A stretch of 64,000 bases of DNA from an uncultured Lachnospiraceae bacterium (lineage in GTDB: Bacteria; Bacillota; Clostridia; Lachnospirales; Lachnospiraceae). The DNA is taken from positions 44,681 through 108,680 of the forward strand of contig CAJTMC010000006.1 of the NCBI GenBank assembly GCA_910577115.1. The letters are read 5' to 3'. A program made the translations under genes and the position numbers. Shown here piece after piece: positions 43,673 to 52,290 of this stretch. How positions within the stretch are numbered: position 1 is the stretch's first letter; the number at the start of each line of letters is the position of its first letter. The notes under the pieces were generated by a model that saw only the letters and a program-made list of their open reading frames with translations, searched no databases and was not told the DNA's origin.

Positions 43673-44122
43673 ATGAAATGTCCTTTTTGTAACCACGAAA
43701 ATACAAGAGTGATCGACTCAAGACCGGCAGATGAGAATAATTCTATTCGCAGAAGGCGTGTGTGTGACGAGTGCAGTAAACGTTTTACGACATATGAAAA
43801 AATAGAAACCATTCCTTTGATTGTGATAAAAAAAGATGATAACCGCGAGGCGTATGACCGTTCCAAGATTGAGGCGGGAATTTTGAGAGCCTGTCATAAA
43901 AGACCTGTAAGCGCAGACAGCATCAATTTGCTTGTGGACTCTGTGGAAACAGAAGTTTTTAACCGCGAGGAAAAGGAGGTGCAAAGCCGCGTAATAGGCG
44001 AGCTTGTGATGAATAAGCTGAAGGATTTGGACGCGGTGGCGTATGTGCGCTTTGCGTCTGTTTACAGGGAATTTAAAGATATCAATACGTTTATGGACGA
44101 ATTGAAAAAGGTGCTGGAGTAG
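43673..44122 (+). CDS. nrdR: Transcriptional repressor NrdR
   Basis: 149 residues from ATG 43673, behind ggaggaaaaacga; an in-frame ATG 15 bases upstream lacks a site. An N-terminal zinc ribbon (CPFC...CDEC within the first 40 residues, with SIRRRRVC and FTTYE) precedes an ATP-cone domain. It represses ribonucleotide reductase genes according to ATP/dATP level. No nrd gene is in the window. Confidence 0.95.
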   Translation: MKCPFCNHENTRVIDSRPADENNSIRRRRVCDECSKRFTTYEKIETIPLIVIKKDDNREAYDRSKIEAGILRACHKRPVSADSINLLVDSVETEVFNREEKEVQSRVIGELVMNKLKDLDAVAYVRFASVYREFKDINTFMDELKKVLE

Positions 44123-44162
44123 CCTTGTATAGAATAAAATACAACTTTGTGTGCAAAACGGG

Positions 44163-44191
44163 TTGCTTTTTTGGCATTTTTTGTATACAAT
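44163..44191 (+). promoter_or_regulatory. Sigma-A-type promoter of the ABC transporter operon
   Basis: TTGCTT (44163-44168), a 17-base spacer and TACAAT (44186-44191) stand 159 bases before the binding-protein start. The leader in between contains a direct repeat of GACGGTAC 15-16 bases apart (near 44209 and 44224) of unknown role. Confidence 0.5.
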
Positions 44192-44349
44192 TTATCAAGG
44201 TCATAGAGACGGTACGCATTGCGACGGTACTTTATGATGATGCCGTGAGACATTATATTTGTCCAAATAGGCATGAACATACTATGATTGTGCAACAATT
44301 ATAGTACATAACAACTAAATACAGTAGAATAAAAAAGGAGTAAAAAAAC

Positions 44350-45972
44350 ATGACTAAGAGAGGAAAAGGTGTTCTTTTCGTAAGTATGTTACTTACACTG
44401 ACTATTGCACTGGGCGGATGCGCAGGTGATAAGGAGGCGAAAGACTCTAATGAGATTGCACAGACACAGACGGCTGCTTCGACTGCAGGCACAGAAAATG
44501 CCGGCACACAGAGCGTCGAACCGGAAACGGATTCTGTGGCAGACTCGCACATAACCATAGGTATTCCACAGGATTTGGACAGTCTTGTGCCGGGGCTTTC
44601 ACAGGGCGCAGGTACGCAGGAAATTCTGTTTAATATCTATGAGGGCTTACTAAAACCCGACAGCGAAGGCAATCTTGTCCCTGCGGTAGCAAGCGATTAC
44701 ACAATGTCGGAGGATGGACTTACTTATACCTTTACATTGCGGGATGGAATCAAGTTCCATAACGGAAACCCTGTTACGGTGGCGGACGTAAAATATTCGA
44801 TTGAAGTTTGCGCCGGTTTAAATGGGGGAGATCCCCTTATATCGGCGTTTTCTAATATTGAGAGCGTGGAAACGCCCGATGAACAGACAATTATTATCAC
44901 GCTTAAGGAATCAAGCAGCTCATTTCTTGCGGTTTTAGCAACAGTCGAGGCAGCAATCGTTCCGGCGGACATAGACGACCTTCAAAACAATCCGGTTGGT
45001 ACGGGACCGTACAAGTTTGTGTCGCGTTCTTTGCAGGAAAATGTCATACTGGAGCGTTTTGACGCGTATTGGGGAGAGCCGGCGCATATTCAGGATATTA
45101 CCATAAAGATTCTTGCGGATTCCGATTCGATTGTGATGAACCTTGAGGGCGGTGCGGTTGATATGGTGGCAAGAGTGTCAACGACACAGGCGGCAGAGTT
45201 AGGCGATGACTTTGAGGTGCTTGAGGGGACAATGAATTTGGTGCAGGCAGTTTATTTAAATAACAGCGTGGCGCCGTTTGATAATGAGCTGGTAAGGCAG
45301 GCGCTTTGCTATGCGACGAATAAGCAGGAAATCCTTGATTTTGTTTCCGACGGAAAAGGTACGCCGGTGGGCAGCAGTATATTCCCTGCATTTGGAAAAT
45401 ATTATATTGAGGAATTAAACGATACTTACCCAACGGACATCGAGAAGGCGAAGGAGCTGCTTGCACAGGCAGGCTATGCGGACGGTTTTAGCTTTACAAT
45501 GAAGGTGCCTTCCAATTATCACCAGCATGTCGATACGGCGCAGGTTGTCGCAGAGCAGTTAAAGCAGATTGGCGTGACTGCAAATATCGAGCTGATTGAG
45601 TGGGAGGCATGGTTAAGTGATGTGTATCAGGGACGCGACTTTGAGGCGACGCTTGTAGGCGTGGACGCGTCGACGCTTACGGCAGGTGCAATGCTCAGCC
45701 GTTTCTGTTCCGATGCGCACAACAATTTTATCAATTACAACAATGCGGATTATGACACTGCTTACGCAAATGCGCTTGCGGCGGAGGCGGCGTCCGATGA
45801 CGATAAGGCGACGGAATACTATAAGGAATGTGAAACGATTCTTGCGGATACGGCGGCGAATATTTATATTCAGGATATGTGCGAGCTTGTCGCAATCAGA
45901 AAAGGCTATGCAGGCTACGAATTTTATCCGCTTTACATTCAGGATTTATCAAAGCTTTATATTACGGAATAA
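44350..45972 (+). CDS. ABC transporter solute-binding lipoprotein (peptide/nickel type)
   Basis: 540 residues. A lipoprotein signal peptide ends at the lipobox LGGC (Cys ~24), followed by a Thr/Glu/Ala-rich linker to ~65. The SBP_bac_5 fold is evident from LYTFTLRDGIKFHNGNPVTV, NNPVGTGPYKF and ATNKQEILDF. It would capture an oligopeptide, dipeptide or chelated metal outside the membrane and deliver it to the permeases encoded next. The ligand cannot be read from sequence. It is first in an operon with a promoter 159 bases upstream. Confidence 0.9.
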   Translation: MTKRGKGVLFVSMLLTLTIALGGCAGDKEAKDSNEIAQTQTAASTAGTENAGTQSVEPETDSVADSHITIGIPQDLDSLVPGLSQGAGTQEILFNIYEGLLKPDSEGNLVPAVASDYTMSEDGLTYTFTLRDGIKFHNGNPVTVADVKYSIEVCAGLNGGDPLISAFSNIESVETPDEQTIIITLKESSSSFLAVLATVEAAIVPADIDDLQNNPVGTGPYKFVSRSLQENVILERFDAYWGEPAHIQDITIKILADSDSIVMNLEGGAVDMVARVSTTQAAELGDDFEVLEGTMNLVQAVYLNNSVAPFDNELVRQALCYATNKQEILDFVSDGKGTPVGSSIFPAFGKYYIEELNDTYPTDIEKAKELLAQAGYADGFSFTMKVPSNYHQHVDTAQVVAEQLKQIGVTANIELIEWEAWLSDVYQGRDFEATLVGVDASTLTAGAMLSRFCSDAHNNFINYNNADYDTAYANALAAEAASDDDKATEYYKECETILADTAANIYIQDMCELVAIRKGYAGYEFYPLYIQDLSKLYITE

Positions 45973-46035
45973 AGCGTGGAAGTCTTCATTGATGAAATGC
46001 GTTACAATTTTTACGGATAGGGAGGCAGCAGGAAC

Positions 46036-46983
46036 ATGAAATACGGTCTGAAAAAATTTGCCACAATGTTGATTACAATTTTATGTATTTCGTTTCTTGT
46101 CTATCTTGCCTTTGACGTGATACCGGGAGATGCGGCGCTTGCAGCGCTTGGGACAGATGTGGAGCCTGAGCGCCTTGCGGCGCTTCGGGAAGAGATGGGT
46201 TTAAACAGACCTTTTTTGGAGCGTTATTTTGACTGGCTTGTCAGCTTTGTGAGGGGGGATTTTGGCACCTCATACAAATACAAGCTGCCTGTGGCGGATA
46301 TGATTGTGTCCAAGCTGCCGGTTACAGTCATTATGGCGCTCATTTCATTTGCAATTATGACAGTCGTGTCACTTCCAGTCGGCATCTATACGGCAAAACA
46401 CAGCGGGGGGCGGATAGACAGGGTGATAACGGTGATCAATCAAATCATGATGTCGGTGCCGCATTTTTTCATGGGTATTATGATTACTTATGTTTTCGGA
46501 ATGGTTTTCAAGCTGTTCACACCGGGGGGATTTGTCTCGTATGAAACGGATTTTGCGGGCTTTCTTTCTTATATTATTTTTCCATGTATTGCAATCGCGC
46601 TGCCAAAGATTGCGATATCAGTGAAGCTGCTGCGCGGTTCGTGCATCGGGGAGTCAAAGAAGGATTATGTGCGGACAGCTTACAGCAAAGGAAACAATAC
46701 CAATAAGGTTTTATACCGGCATGTGCTGAAAAACGCCATGATACCGGTTATTACGCTTTGGGGAATGATGCTTGCGGACATGCTTGTCGGAAGTATTGTA
46801 ATCGAGCAGGTGTTTAATATTCCGGGAATCGGGCGCATTCTTTTGACCTCGATTTCGTATCGGGATTATCCGGTGGTGGAGGCAATTATTGTATTGATTG
46901 CCCTTGTGGTAGTGGCGACAAATTTCTGCGTGGATATTATTTATGGAATTATTGATCCGCGCATCAATGTGGGAGCGGAGTGA
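46036..46983 (+). CDS. ABC transporter permease (DppB/NikB type)
   Basis: 315 residues with six membrane spans. The N-terminal LAFDVIPGDAALAALG and the EAA-loop region YVRTAYSKGNNTNKVLYRHVLKNA are typical of the first permease of peptide and nickel importers. It starts 64 bases after the binding protein and its stop overlaps the next start. Confidence 0.92.
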   Translation: MKYGLKKFATMLITILCISFLVYLAFDVIPGDAALAALGTDVEPERLAALREEMGLNRPFLERYFDWLVSFVRGDFGTSYKYKLPVADMIVSKLPVTVIMALISFAIMTVVSLPVGIYTAKHSGGRIDRVITVINQIMMSVPHFFMGIMITYVFGMVFKLFTPGGFVSYETDFAGFLSYIIFPCIAIALPKIAISVKLLRGSCIGESKKDYVRTAYSKGNNTNKVLYRHVLKNAMIPVITLWGMMLADMLVGSIVIEQVFNIPGIGRILLTSISYRDYPVVEAIIVLIALVVVATNFCVDIIYGIIDPRINVGAE

Positions 46984-47813
46984 TGTTGATGAAGTGCTTT
47001 GGGAAAACGAGTGTTGGAAAAAGGAAAAAATACCCTCCCAATTTTGTAATAGGCGCAGCAATAACAGGCGTTATGTTATTGCTGATACTGATGAGTTTTT
47101 TTTACACGCCATATGATATTACAAAGATGGACAGTGCGTCTAAGCTTGCGGCACCCTCTCTCCTGCATCTGATGGGCTGCGATAACTTTGGCAGGGATAT
47201 TTTTTCGCGTGTGTTAAAGGGAATGGAAAATACCTTTGTGATTGCGCTTCTGACGGTAATGATCGGAACTGTGGGAGGCGTTATGATAGGGGCGTTTACC
47301 GGATATTTTGGCGGCTGGCTTGACGAGGTTCTGATGCGCATTATTGATGTGGTGTTTGCGTTTCCGAGTATTTTGCTCGCACTGGTGTTTGTGAGTATTT
47401 TCGGTACGGGCAGGTACAATGTCGTGGCGGCGCTTGGTGTGGCGTTTATTCCAAGCTTTGCGCGTATTGTGCGGGGGGAGTTTATCAAGTATCGTGAGAT
47501 GGATTATGTAAAAAGCGCACAGCTTGCGGGTGTGGGAAGGCTTCGGATTATTTTTGTGCATATTCTGCCAAATACGTTTACGGTGCTGATGTCGTCGATT
47601 ATGATTGGGTTTAACAATGCGGTGCTTGCGGAGGCAGGCATGAGTTATTTGGGAATTGGCGTACAGCCGCCTGACGCGAGCTTGGGAAGTATGCTTTCGG
47701 AGTCGCAGACGTATCTGTTTTCCGCGCCTTGGTATGCTGTGTTTCCGGGATTGATGATTATTCTGCTGGTACTTGGATTTTCGCTTTTGGCGGACGGGAT
47801 GAAAGCAAGATAG
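46983..47813 (+). CDS. ABC transporter permease (DppC/NikC type)
   Basis: 276 residues, six spans, with LMGCDNFGRDIFSRVLKG and the EAA loop YVKSAQLAGVGRLRIIFVHILPN. The start is taken as ATG 46983, sharing a base with the TGA of the previous gene; GTG 46980 and ATG 46989 are alternatives. It pairs with the preceding permease. Confidence 0.92.
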   Translation: MLMKCFGKTSVGKRKKYPPNFVIGAAITGVMLLLILMSFFYTPYDITKMDSASKLAAPSLLHLMGCDNFGRDIFSRVLKGMENTFVIALLTVMIGTVGGVMIGAFTGYFGGWLDEVLMRIIDVVFAFPSILLALVFVSIFGTGRYNVVAALGVAFIPSFARIVRGEFIKYREMDYVKSAQLAGVGRLRIIFVHILPNTFTVLMSSIMIGFNNAVLAEAGMSYLGIGVQPPDASLGSMLSESQTYLFSAPWYAVFPGLMIILLVLGFSLLADGMKAR

Positions 47814-47833
47814 ACGAGGAGGGCACGCGTGCT

Positions 47834-48628
47834 ATGCTGTTGGAGATAAAGGATTTAAGGATTGAATTTCATGACCATGATGTTCCTGAGCGGGTGGTGC
47901 ATGATGTGAGTTTTTCGCTTGCGGAAGGAGAAATTCTCGGCATTGTGGGCGAGTCCGGCTCGGGGAAGTCGATGACCGCAATGGCGGTTGCGGGACTGTT
48001 AAAGCGCCATGACGTGGAAAAAAAGGGCGCGATTTTTTTTGAGGGAACGGAGCTTTTGCATGCGTCGCGCGCGCAGCTGCGCAAGGTTCAGGGGAATGAC
48101 ATCAGCATTATTTTTCAGGAGCCGATGACTTCACTAAATCCCGTAAAGCGGATTGGCTGGCAGGTGGAGGAGAGCTTGAAAATCCACAGACCGGACATGA
48201 GCAGGGAGGAGCGCAGAAGCCGCGCGATTGCGGCGTTGTCGGACGTGGAGCTGCCAAATCCCGAACAGGTATACAAAAAATATCCGCATGAGCTTTCGGG
48301 CGGCATGCGCCAGCGCGTGATGATTGCCTCCGCAATGATTTGTGAGCCGAAGCTTCTGATTGCGGACGAGCCGACGACGGCGCTTGACGTGACGATACAG
48401 CTGCAGATTGTTAAGCTTTTGCAGCGGTTAAATAAAGAGAAGAAAATGGCGGTGTTGTTTATTTCGCATGATTTGAGCCTTGTAAAGCGGCTTTGCGACC
48501 GTATTATCGTGATGCATAACGGGGATATTGTGGAGCAGGGCAGTGCGCAGGAGATTTTTGAGAACCCGAAGGAGTGTTATACGAAGGAGTTGATTGACGC
48601 GATACCGCGGCTGGAGAAACTGGTGTGA
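47834..48628 (+). CDS. ABC transporter ATP-binding protein (DppD/NikD type)
   Basis: 264 residues from ATG 47834. Walker A GESGSGKSMTAMAV, Q-loop IIFQEPMTSLNPV, signature LSGGMRQRVMIA, Walker B LLIADEPTTALDV and H-loop FISHDLSLV are all intact. The chain ends soon after the ATPase core and lacks the C-terminal oligopeptide-type extension of DppD/OppD. That length is closer to NikD. Its partner ATPase gene lies 4.3 kb downstream, past an accessory insert. Confidence 0.92.
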   Translation: MLLEIKDLRIEFHDHDVPERVVHDVSFSLAEGEILGIVGESGSGKSMTAMAVAGLLKRHDVEKKGAIFFEGTELLHASRAQLRKVQGNDISIIFQEPMTSLNPVKRIGWQVEESLKIHRPDMSREERRSRAIAALSDVELPNPEQVYKKYPHELSGGMRQRVMIASAMICEPKLLIADEPTTALDVTIQLQIVKLLQRLNKEKKMAVLFISHDLSLVKRLCDRIIVMHNGDIVEQGSAQEIFENPKECYTKELIDAIPRLEKLV

Positions 48629-48664
48629 GGAATTTTTGCGCTCATTCTTTTTGTCCGGTTTGGA

Positions 48665-48877
48665 GCGCGGAAGCTGCACTATGCAAAAGTATGTACCTGC
48701 GATTTTGACGTGGAACGCAATTTAACGCCCGGTTAGGATTTTTATGTTACGTCGCTTGATACTGCCTGCGGGGAAGTCAAGGTTGACGCGATGATTTGTT
48801 ACGACAGGGAATTTCCGGAGAGCGCGCGGATTTTAATGCTCAGGGGCGCGGAGCTGATTCTTGTGCCAAATTTATAA
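48665..48877 (+). pseudogene. Relic of a carbon-nitrogen hydrolase (nitrilase superfamily)
   Basis: One reading frame runs from KLHYAKVCTCDFDVERNLTPG through an in-frame TAG (48734-48736) to DFYVTSLDTACGE and then AMICYDREFPESARILML and RGAELILVPN. This is the central part of a nitrilase-family amidohydrolase, including the active-site Cys in CYDREFPE. There is no start, and both ends are missing, so the piece is non-functional. It lies just after the DppD-like gene, at the left edge of the accessory insert. Confidence 0.75.
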
Positions 48878-49026
48878 ATCTTTCGCAATTTATATTTTAT
48901 GTAAATTTCTCGTTTTTTGGGAAGTTGATAAATGACAGTAATACTGGCTGCAAATGGGAGGAGCCGATAAGAAGTTTGTTTTGGATTGTATATCCGATTT
49001 GTCGGCTTGCTGTTTCGATGCAGTAA

Positions 49027-49094
49027 ATGGAATTTGGGTTTGAAAAAGACGGAACAAGTTTGAAACACCAAAATGCATATAGGAGAATTGATAG
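49027..49094 (+). pseudogene. Possible C-terminal scrap of a GNAT acetyltransferase
   Basis: The frame from ATG 49027 reads MEFGFEKDGTSLKHQNAYRR, resembling the end of GNAT enzymes (GFE.EGT...AYR.GKY). The match is short, and the frame then runs on into the next gene region without sense. It may be another remnant at the insert edge. Confidence 0.25.
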
Positions 49095-49592
49095 ATGGCG
49101 ACATGGAGTGGGATTAGGAAAAAACTGGAAACGCAATATTTAGCACAAAGCCTGCGGGGGCATATTCAGTATTTTGCAACGTCTTATAGCAAAAGTCCCG
49201 ACCATGAGGGACGTGCAGCAATACGGTATGACGGAAAAGAAATTATCAAAGGCTGCTATTGGAATAACTGGACGAAAGCGAAATTCTTTCCTAGAGATGA
49301 AAAATGGGATAAACGTATGGCGGAAGAAAATGCGTATATAGATGATGTGGCATTGAAACTGGGCGTTTTTGACCAACGCTGCTTTTACAGGGCATTTGAG
49401 GAATTTGATAATCAAAGTATTGAGAACAGCTTGAGCAGCGATGATTTGCTTGTGCGGATATTTGCGGTACTTGACGGAAGAATTGGGAAACGCAGGCTGC
49501 TTTTGATACAGAAAACAATTCAAGAGGAGCCGGAAACGTTCCAGGCTTTTTTTGCAATACGCGCAAAAGAGGAAGGGCTAATGTTAATCTGA
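49095..49592 (+). CDS. SF0329 family protein
   Basis: 165 residues. It has a start MATWSGIRKKLETQYLA, GRAAIRYDGKEIIKGCYWNNW and ENSLSSDDLLVRIFAVLDGRIGKRRL, which I recall as the SF0329 family of unknown function, common in gut Firmicutes and Enterobacteria. The ribosome-binding site is ataggag. It is the first complete gene of the insert separating the two ATPase genes. No membrane segment or signal peptide. Confidence 0.7.
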   Translation: MATWSGIRKKLETQYLAQSLRGHIQYFATSYSKSPDHEGRAAIRYDGKEIIKGCYWNNWTKAKFFPRDEKWDKRMAEENAYIDDVALKLGVFDQRCFYRAFEEFDNQSIENSLSSDDLLVRIFAVLDGRIGKRRLLLIQKTIQEEPETFQAFFAIRAKEEGLMLI

Positions 49593-49619
49593 TATTTTTG
49601 GAGGTTTGAGTATTAAATC

Positions 49620-50222
49620 ATGAAAAACAGTTTACCCTTTCTTTTAGCAGCAGATTTGCTTATTCCGTTTTTATTAGCGCCAACCTATAAAGGCTATAGC
49701 CATTTGACCAAAGTAATGAGTGTGTTAGGAAATTCAAAAGCGCCACTGCATTTCGTCTACAATATTTGGCTGGTTGTTTTTGGAATATATTTTTTGTTTA
49801 GTGCTGTCCGATTGTACCCTGTCGTTGCCAAAACATCAAGTGTTATAGCGGTATTGCTTTTTTTGGTTATTGCAGTTTACGCCATAGGCGGTTGTATTCT
49901 ATCCGGCTTGTTTTCCGTAGAGGAAACAAAAAGCCTTGAAACGCCTTCAGCAAAAATACATGGGTTTGGTTCGGTGATTGGATTTTTGCTTTTGGCACTT
50001 GCCCCGCTGCTTGTTGGAATATATTTTTTCAAGAGAGCAAACGGAACGCTTGGGGCATTCTCTTTGCTCTGTTTCGTTTTGACAATCGGATTTTTTACAC
50101 TATTTGTAATGGCTGACAAACCAAAGTTTCAAGGAACTTTGATTGCGTTAGAAGGACTATGGCAAAGGTTGTCACTTTTGAGTATGTATCTTCCTATTAT
50201 GGCTCTTTGCTATTGGAAGTAG
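49620..50222 (+). CDS. DUF998-like membrane protein
   Basis: 200 residues with six hydrophobic spans. HLTKVMSVLGNSKAPLHFVYN and IHGFGSVIGFLLLAL fit the DUF998 pattern. Function unknown. It lies 27 bases after the SF0329 gene. Confidence 0.6.
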   Translation: MKNSLPFLLAADLLIPFLLAPTYKGYSHLTKVMSVLGNSKAPLHFVYNIWLVVFGIYFLFSAVRLYPVVAKTSSVIAVLLFLVIAVYAIGGCILSGLFSVEETKSLETPSAKIHGFGSVIGFLLLALAPLLVGIYFFKRANGTLGAFSLLCFVLTIGFFTLFVMADKPKFQGTLIALEGLWQRLSLLSMYLPIMALCYWK

Positions 50223-50242
50223 AAATTAGGTACTGCGTTATG

Positions 50243-50264
50243 GGAGCGTAGAAAGCGAAAATTT
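50243..50264 (+). repeat. Short intergenic repeat, copy 1
   Basis: ggagcgtagaaagcgaaaat is nearly repeated at 52194-52216. The two copies bracket the DUF4304-like and HipA-like genes. Confidence 0.45.
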
Positions 50265-50282
50265 ATCAGGAGGAACAATATC

Positions 50283-50987
50283 GTGCGACAACATGACAAA
50301 ATTATAAATGCGGCAGCCAAAAAGGTGTTAGCGCCTTACGGTCTTTTTCGGCAGGGGACGTCAAGAACTTGGTTAGACGACAACGGATATTTTATCACTT
50401 TTGTTGTGTTTGATTCCAGTAAATGGTCGAAAGGTTCCTTTTTGGGTGTTGGAATTGATTTTCTTTGGGAGAAAAGTGAAAATTTAAATGCTGTATTTTC
50501 CTATTCTTACGGGGAGCGGGAAAAAGAATTTTGCGAATATAACGGAAATGATGATGAATTTCAGATAAAGATGGAGGAATTTGCCCAATTAGGCTTGCAA
50601 AAGGTGGTAGAATACCGTAAATTCAAAGATATGGATTATGCGAAAAAGTGTCTTGAACAGAATGTATTAAATACGCCAAAAAATCGCCGCTTTTGGGAAG
50701 TTTATGATTTGGCTATGATATGCTTCCTAATGGGTGATTTTGAAAACGGAGTAAAAATCTTTGAAACTTATTTAGATATTTTAAAGGGGAGTTTTTATGT
50801 CGGTGATGTTTATATAGAATGGCATGAAAACTTTTATAATCATTGTATACACCACATTAAGCCCTATTTGACATCAAAAGAAACTGTACAAAAAATGGTC
50901 TTGGATATGATAAAACGACGGAGAGATTTTTTTACCGGTAAGCCTTCTTTTCAGAAGATGAATAAAGACATTGATTTATTGTTTTAG
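50283..50987 (+). CDS. DUF4304-like cytosolic protein
   Basis: 234 residues starting at GTG 50283, with caggagg upstream. The N-terminal half (IINAAAKKVLAPYGLFRQG, then a Trp-rich segment) resembles DUF4304 proteins. The C-terminal half is helical with Lys/Asp. The AT-rich base composition differs from the surrounding operon. Some proteins of this type act as toxin immunity proteins, but no toxin is next to it. Function unknown. Confidence 0.45.
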   Translation: MRQHDKIINAAAKKVLAPYGLFRQGTSRTWLDDNGYFITFVVFDSSKWSKGSFLGVGIDFLWEKSENLNAVFSYSYGEREKEFCEYNGNDDEFQIKMEEFAQLGLQKVVEYRKFKDMDYAKKCLEQNVLNTPKNRRFWEVYDLAMICFLMGDFENGVKIFETYLDILKGSFYVGDVYIEWHENFYNHCIHHIKPYLTSKETVQKMVLDMIKRRRDFFTGKPSFQKMNKDIDLLF

Positions 50988-51029
50988 AGAGCAGGTATAT
51001 AATAATAGAACGCTTTGGGAGAAATAAGA

Positions 51030-51845
51030 ATGGAAGATTTTATAAATAAATTGCAGGATTTAAGGCATTTGGATTGGGTAAATAAAAAAATATCTATTGG
51101 AACTCCCGGTTGCTTTTTGAAAGCGTATGAAGAAATAGATGGGACTCGAATATATTATAAGATGTCAAATTATGACAGTTATCGTGGTATATTCGGGCAT
51201 GAATGTGTTAATGAATTGATTGTGTCGAGATTGCTGGATATATTGGAAATTCCCCATTTAAGTTATCAGCTTGTATTTTCAAAACTTTGTATAGATGAAC
51301 AGGAGCTGGAAGGATATATATCGAAATCTGTTAATTTTAGAAGAGAAAATGAAAAGAAGATCGTATTTGATGTTTATTATGAGTTATATCGTGAGAAGAA
51401 GGAAAGTCCGCTTGAATTTGCGAAAAGGTATGGATGGGAGCAGTATGTTTATCAAATGTTTGTTGTAGATTATTTAATTTGCAATCGGGACAGACATGGA
51501 GCCAATATAGAAGTTCTGATAGATGAAACGGAGGAACCGCGGCTTGCTCCGCTGTTTGATCATGGATTATCACTTTTATTTTCTTGTTATAATGATATGG
51601 AGAGCGTACGAAAATTTGATATATTAGAAGATAGAGTAGTGAATAATTTTATTGGTTCGAAATCTTTAGAATATAATTTGGGCTTGATTCCGAAAGGACA
51701 GAAATTTTTTTCGGGAGAATTGAAGGAAGAGGATAAAAAAGTATTAGTGGAAGGACTGGAACAGGTTTTACCAAAAGAACATTTGACAAAAATATGGAAG
51801 ATGATTTGGGAGAGGTGGAAACGGTATGTTGAAGTTTGCAATTAA
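51030..51845 (+). CDS. HipA-like protein kinase (CtkA/HipT-like core)
   Basis: 271 residues from ATG 51030, behind gggagaaa. The HipA kinase core is visible: catalytic loop NRDRHGANIEVL (around residue 155) and the metal-binding LFDHGLSLLF (around 180). The N-terminal HipA subdomain 1 is absent. The next gene encodes a small protein resembling that missing piece and overlaps this one by 20 bases. HipA kinases phosphorylate aminoacyl-tRNA synthetases and act as toxins when unopposed; in HipBST systems the kinase and the subdomain-1 protein are separate. Here the kinase gene comes first. Low GC suggests transfer. Confidence 0.65.
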   Translation: MEDFINKLQDLRHLDWVNKKISIGTPGCFLKAYEEIDGTRIYYKMSNYDSYRGIFGHECVNELIVSRLLDILEIPHLSYQLVFSKLCIDEQELEGYISKSVNFRRENEKKIVFDVYYELYREKKESPLEFAKRYGWEQYVYQMFVVDYLICNRDRHGANIEVLIDETEEPRLAPLFDHGLSLLFSCYNDMESVRKFDILEDRVVNNFIGSKSLEYNLGLIPKGQKFFSGELKEEDKKVLVEGLEQVLPKEHLTKIWKMIWERWKRYVEVCN

Positions 51846-52170
51846 AAATGCGTACTATGGTGGAAAAACGATTGGATATTTGTATTATGATGAACACAGA
51901 AAAGAATATGAGATTGAAGTACCGAAAACAGTAAAAAGCTATGAGGCGCCGCCGATCATCTCGGATTTTATCAAAAAAAGTCAGTACAGAGTAGGAAAAG
52001 AATGGAGTTATCGTTGGGTAAGCCAAAGGGTTACGCCTCCGGAGCGACAGAATATAGGGCAGATTTTGAAGGCGAATCAAATGACGGAATATGATGCGTT
52101 TCAATTTTTGGTGAAGAATGAAGGAAGAAGCTGTCAGGATGAGTGTTACATTGAGAAGGTGGAAGGATGA
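51826..52170 (+). CDS. HipS-like small protein (HipA subdomain 1 homologue)
   Basis: 114 residues. The beta-rich start (MLKFAIKNAYYGGKTIGYLYYDE) and the pattern WSYRWVSQRVTPPERQNIG with ILKANQMTEYDAFQFLVKNEGRS resemble the N-terminal subdomain of HipA or free HipS, which neutralises HipT. The 20-base overlap with the kinase gene implies coupled, roughly equal synthesis. It is a candidate antitoxin, based on resemblance only. Confidence 0.5.
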   Translation: MLKFAIKNAYYGGKTIGYLYYDEHRKEYEIEVPKTVKSYEAPPIISDFIKKSQYRVGKEWSYRWVSQRVTPPERQNIGQILKANQMTEYDAFQFLVKNEGRSCQDECYIEKVEG

Positions 52171-52193
52171 AAAAATAAATCGTTCTTCTCTAC

Positions 52194-52216
52194 GGAGCGT
52201 AGAAACCGCAAAAATT
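52194..52216 (+). repeat. Short intergenic repeat, copy 2
   Basis: ggagcgtagaaaccgcaaaa matches the element at 50243-50264 with one substitution and one inserted base, 1.95 kb away. Confidence 0.45.
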
Positions 52217-52290
52217 CACCATATTCTACGTTCTGTGGGTGTGAAATAAAAAGGAAACGGAGGATAATCAATTCAGAAAGGAGAAGTCAT

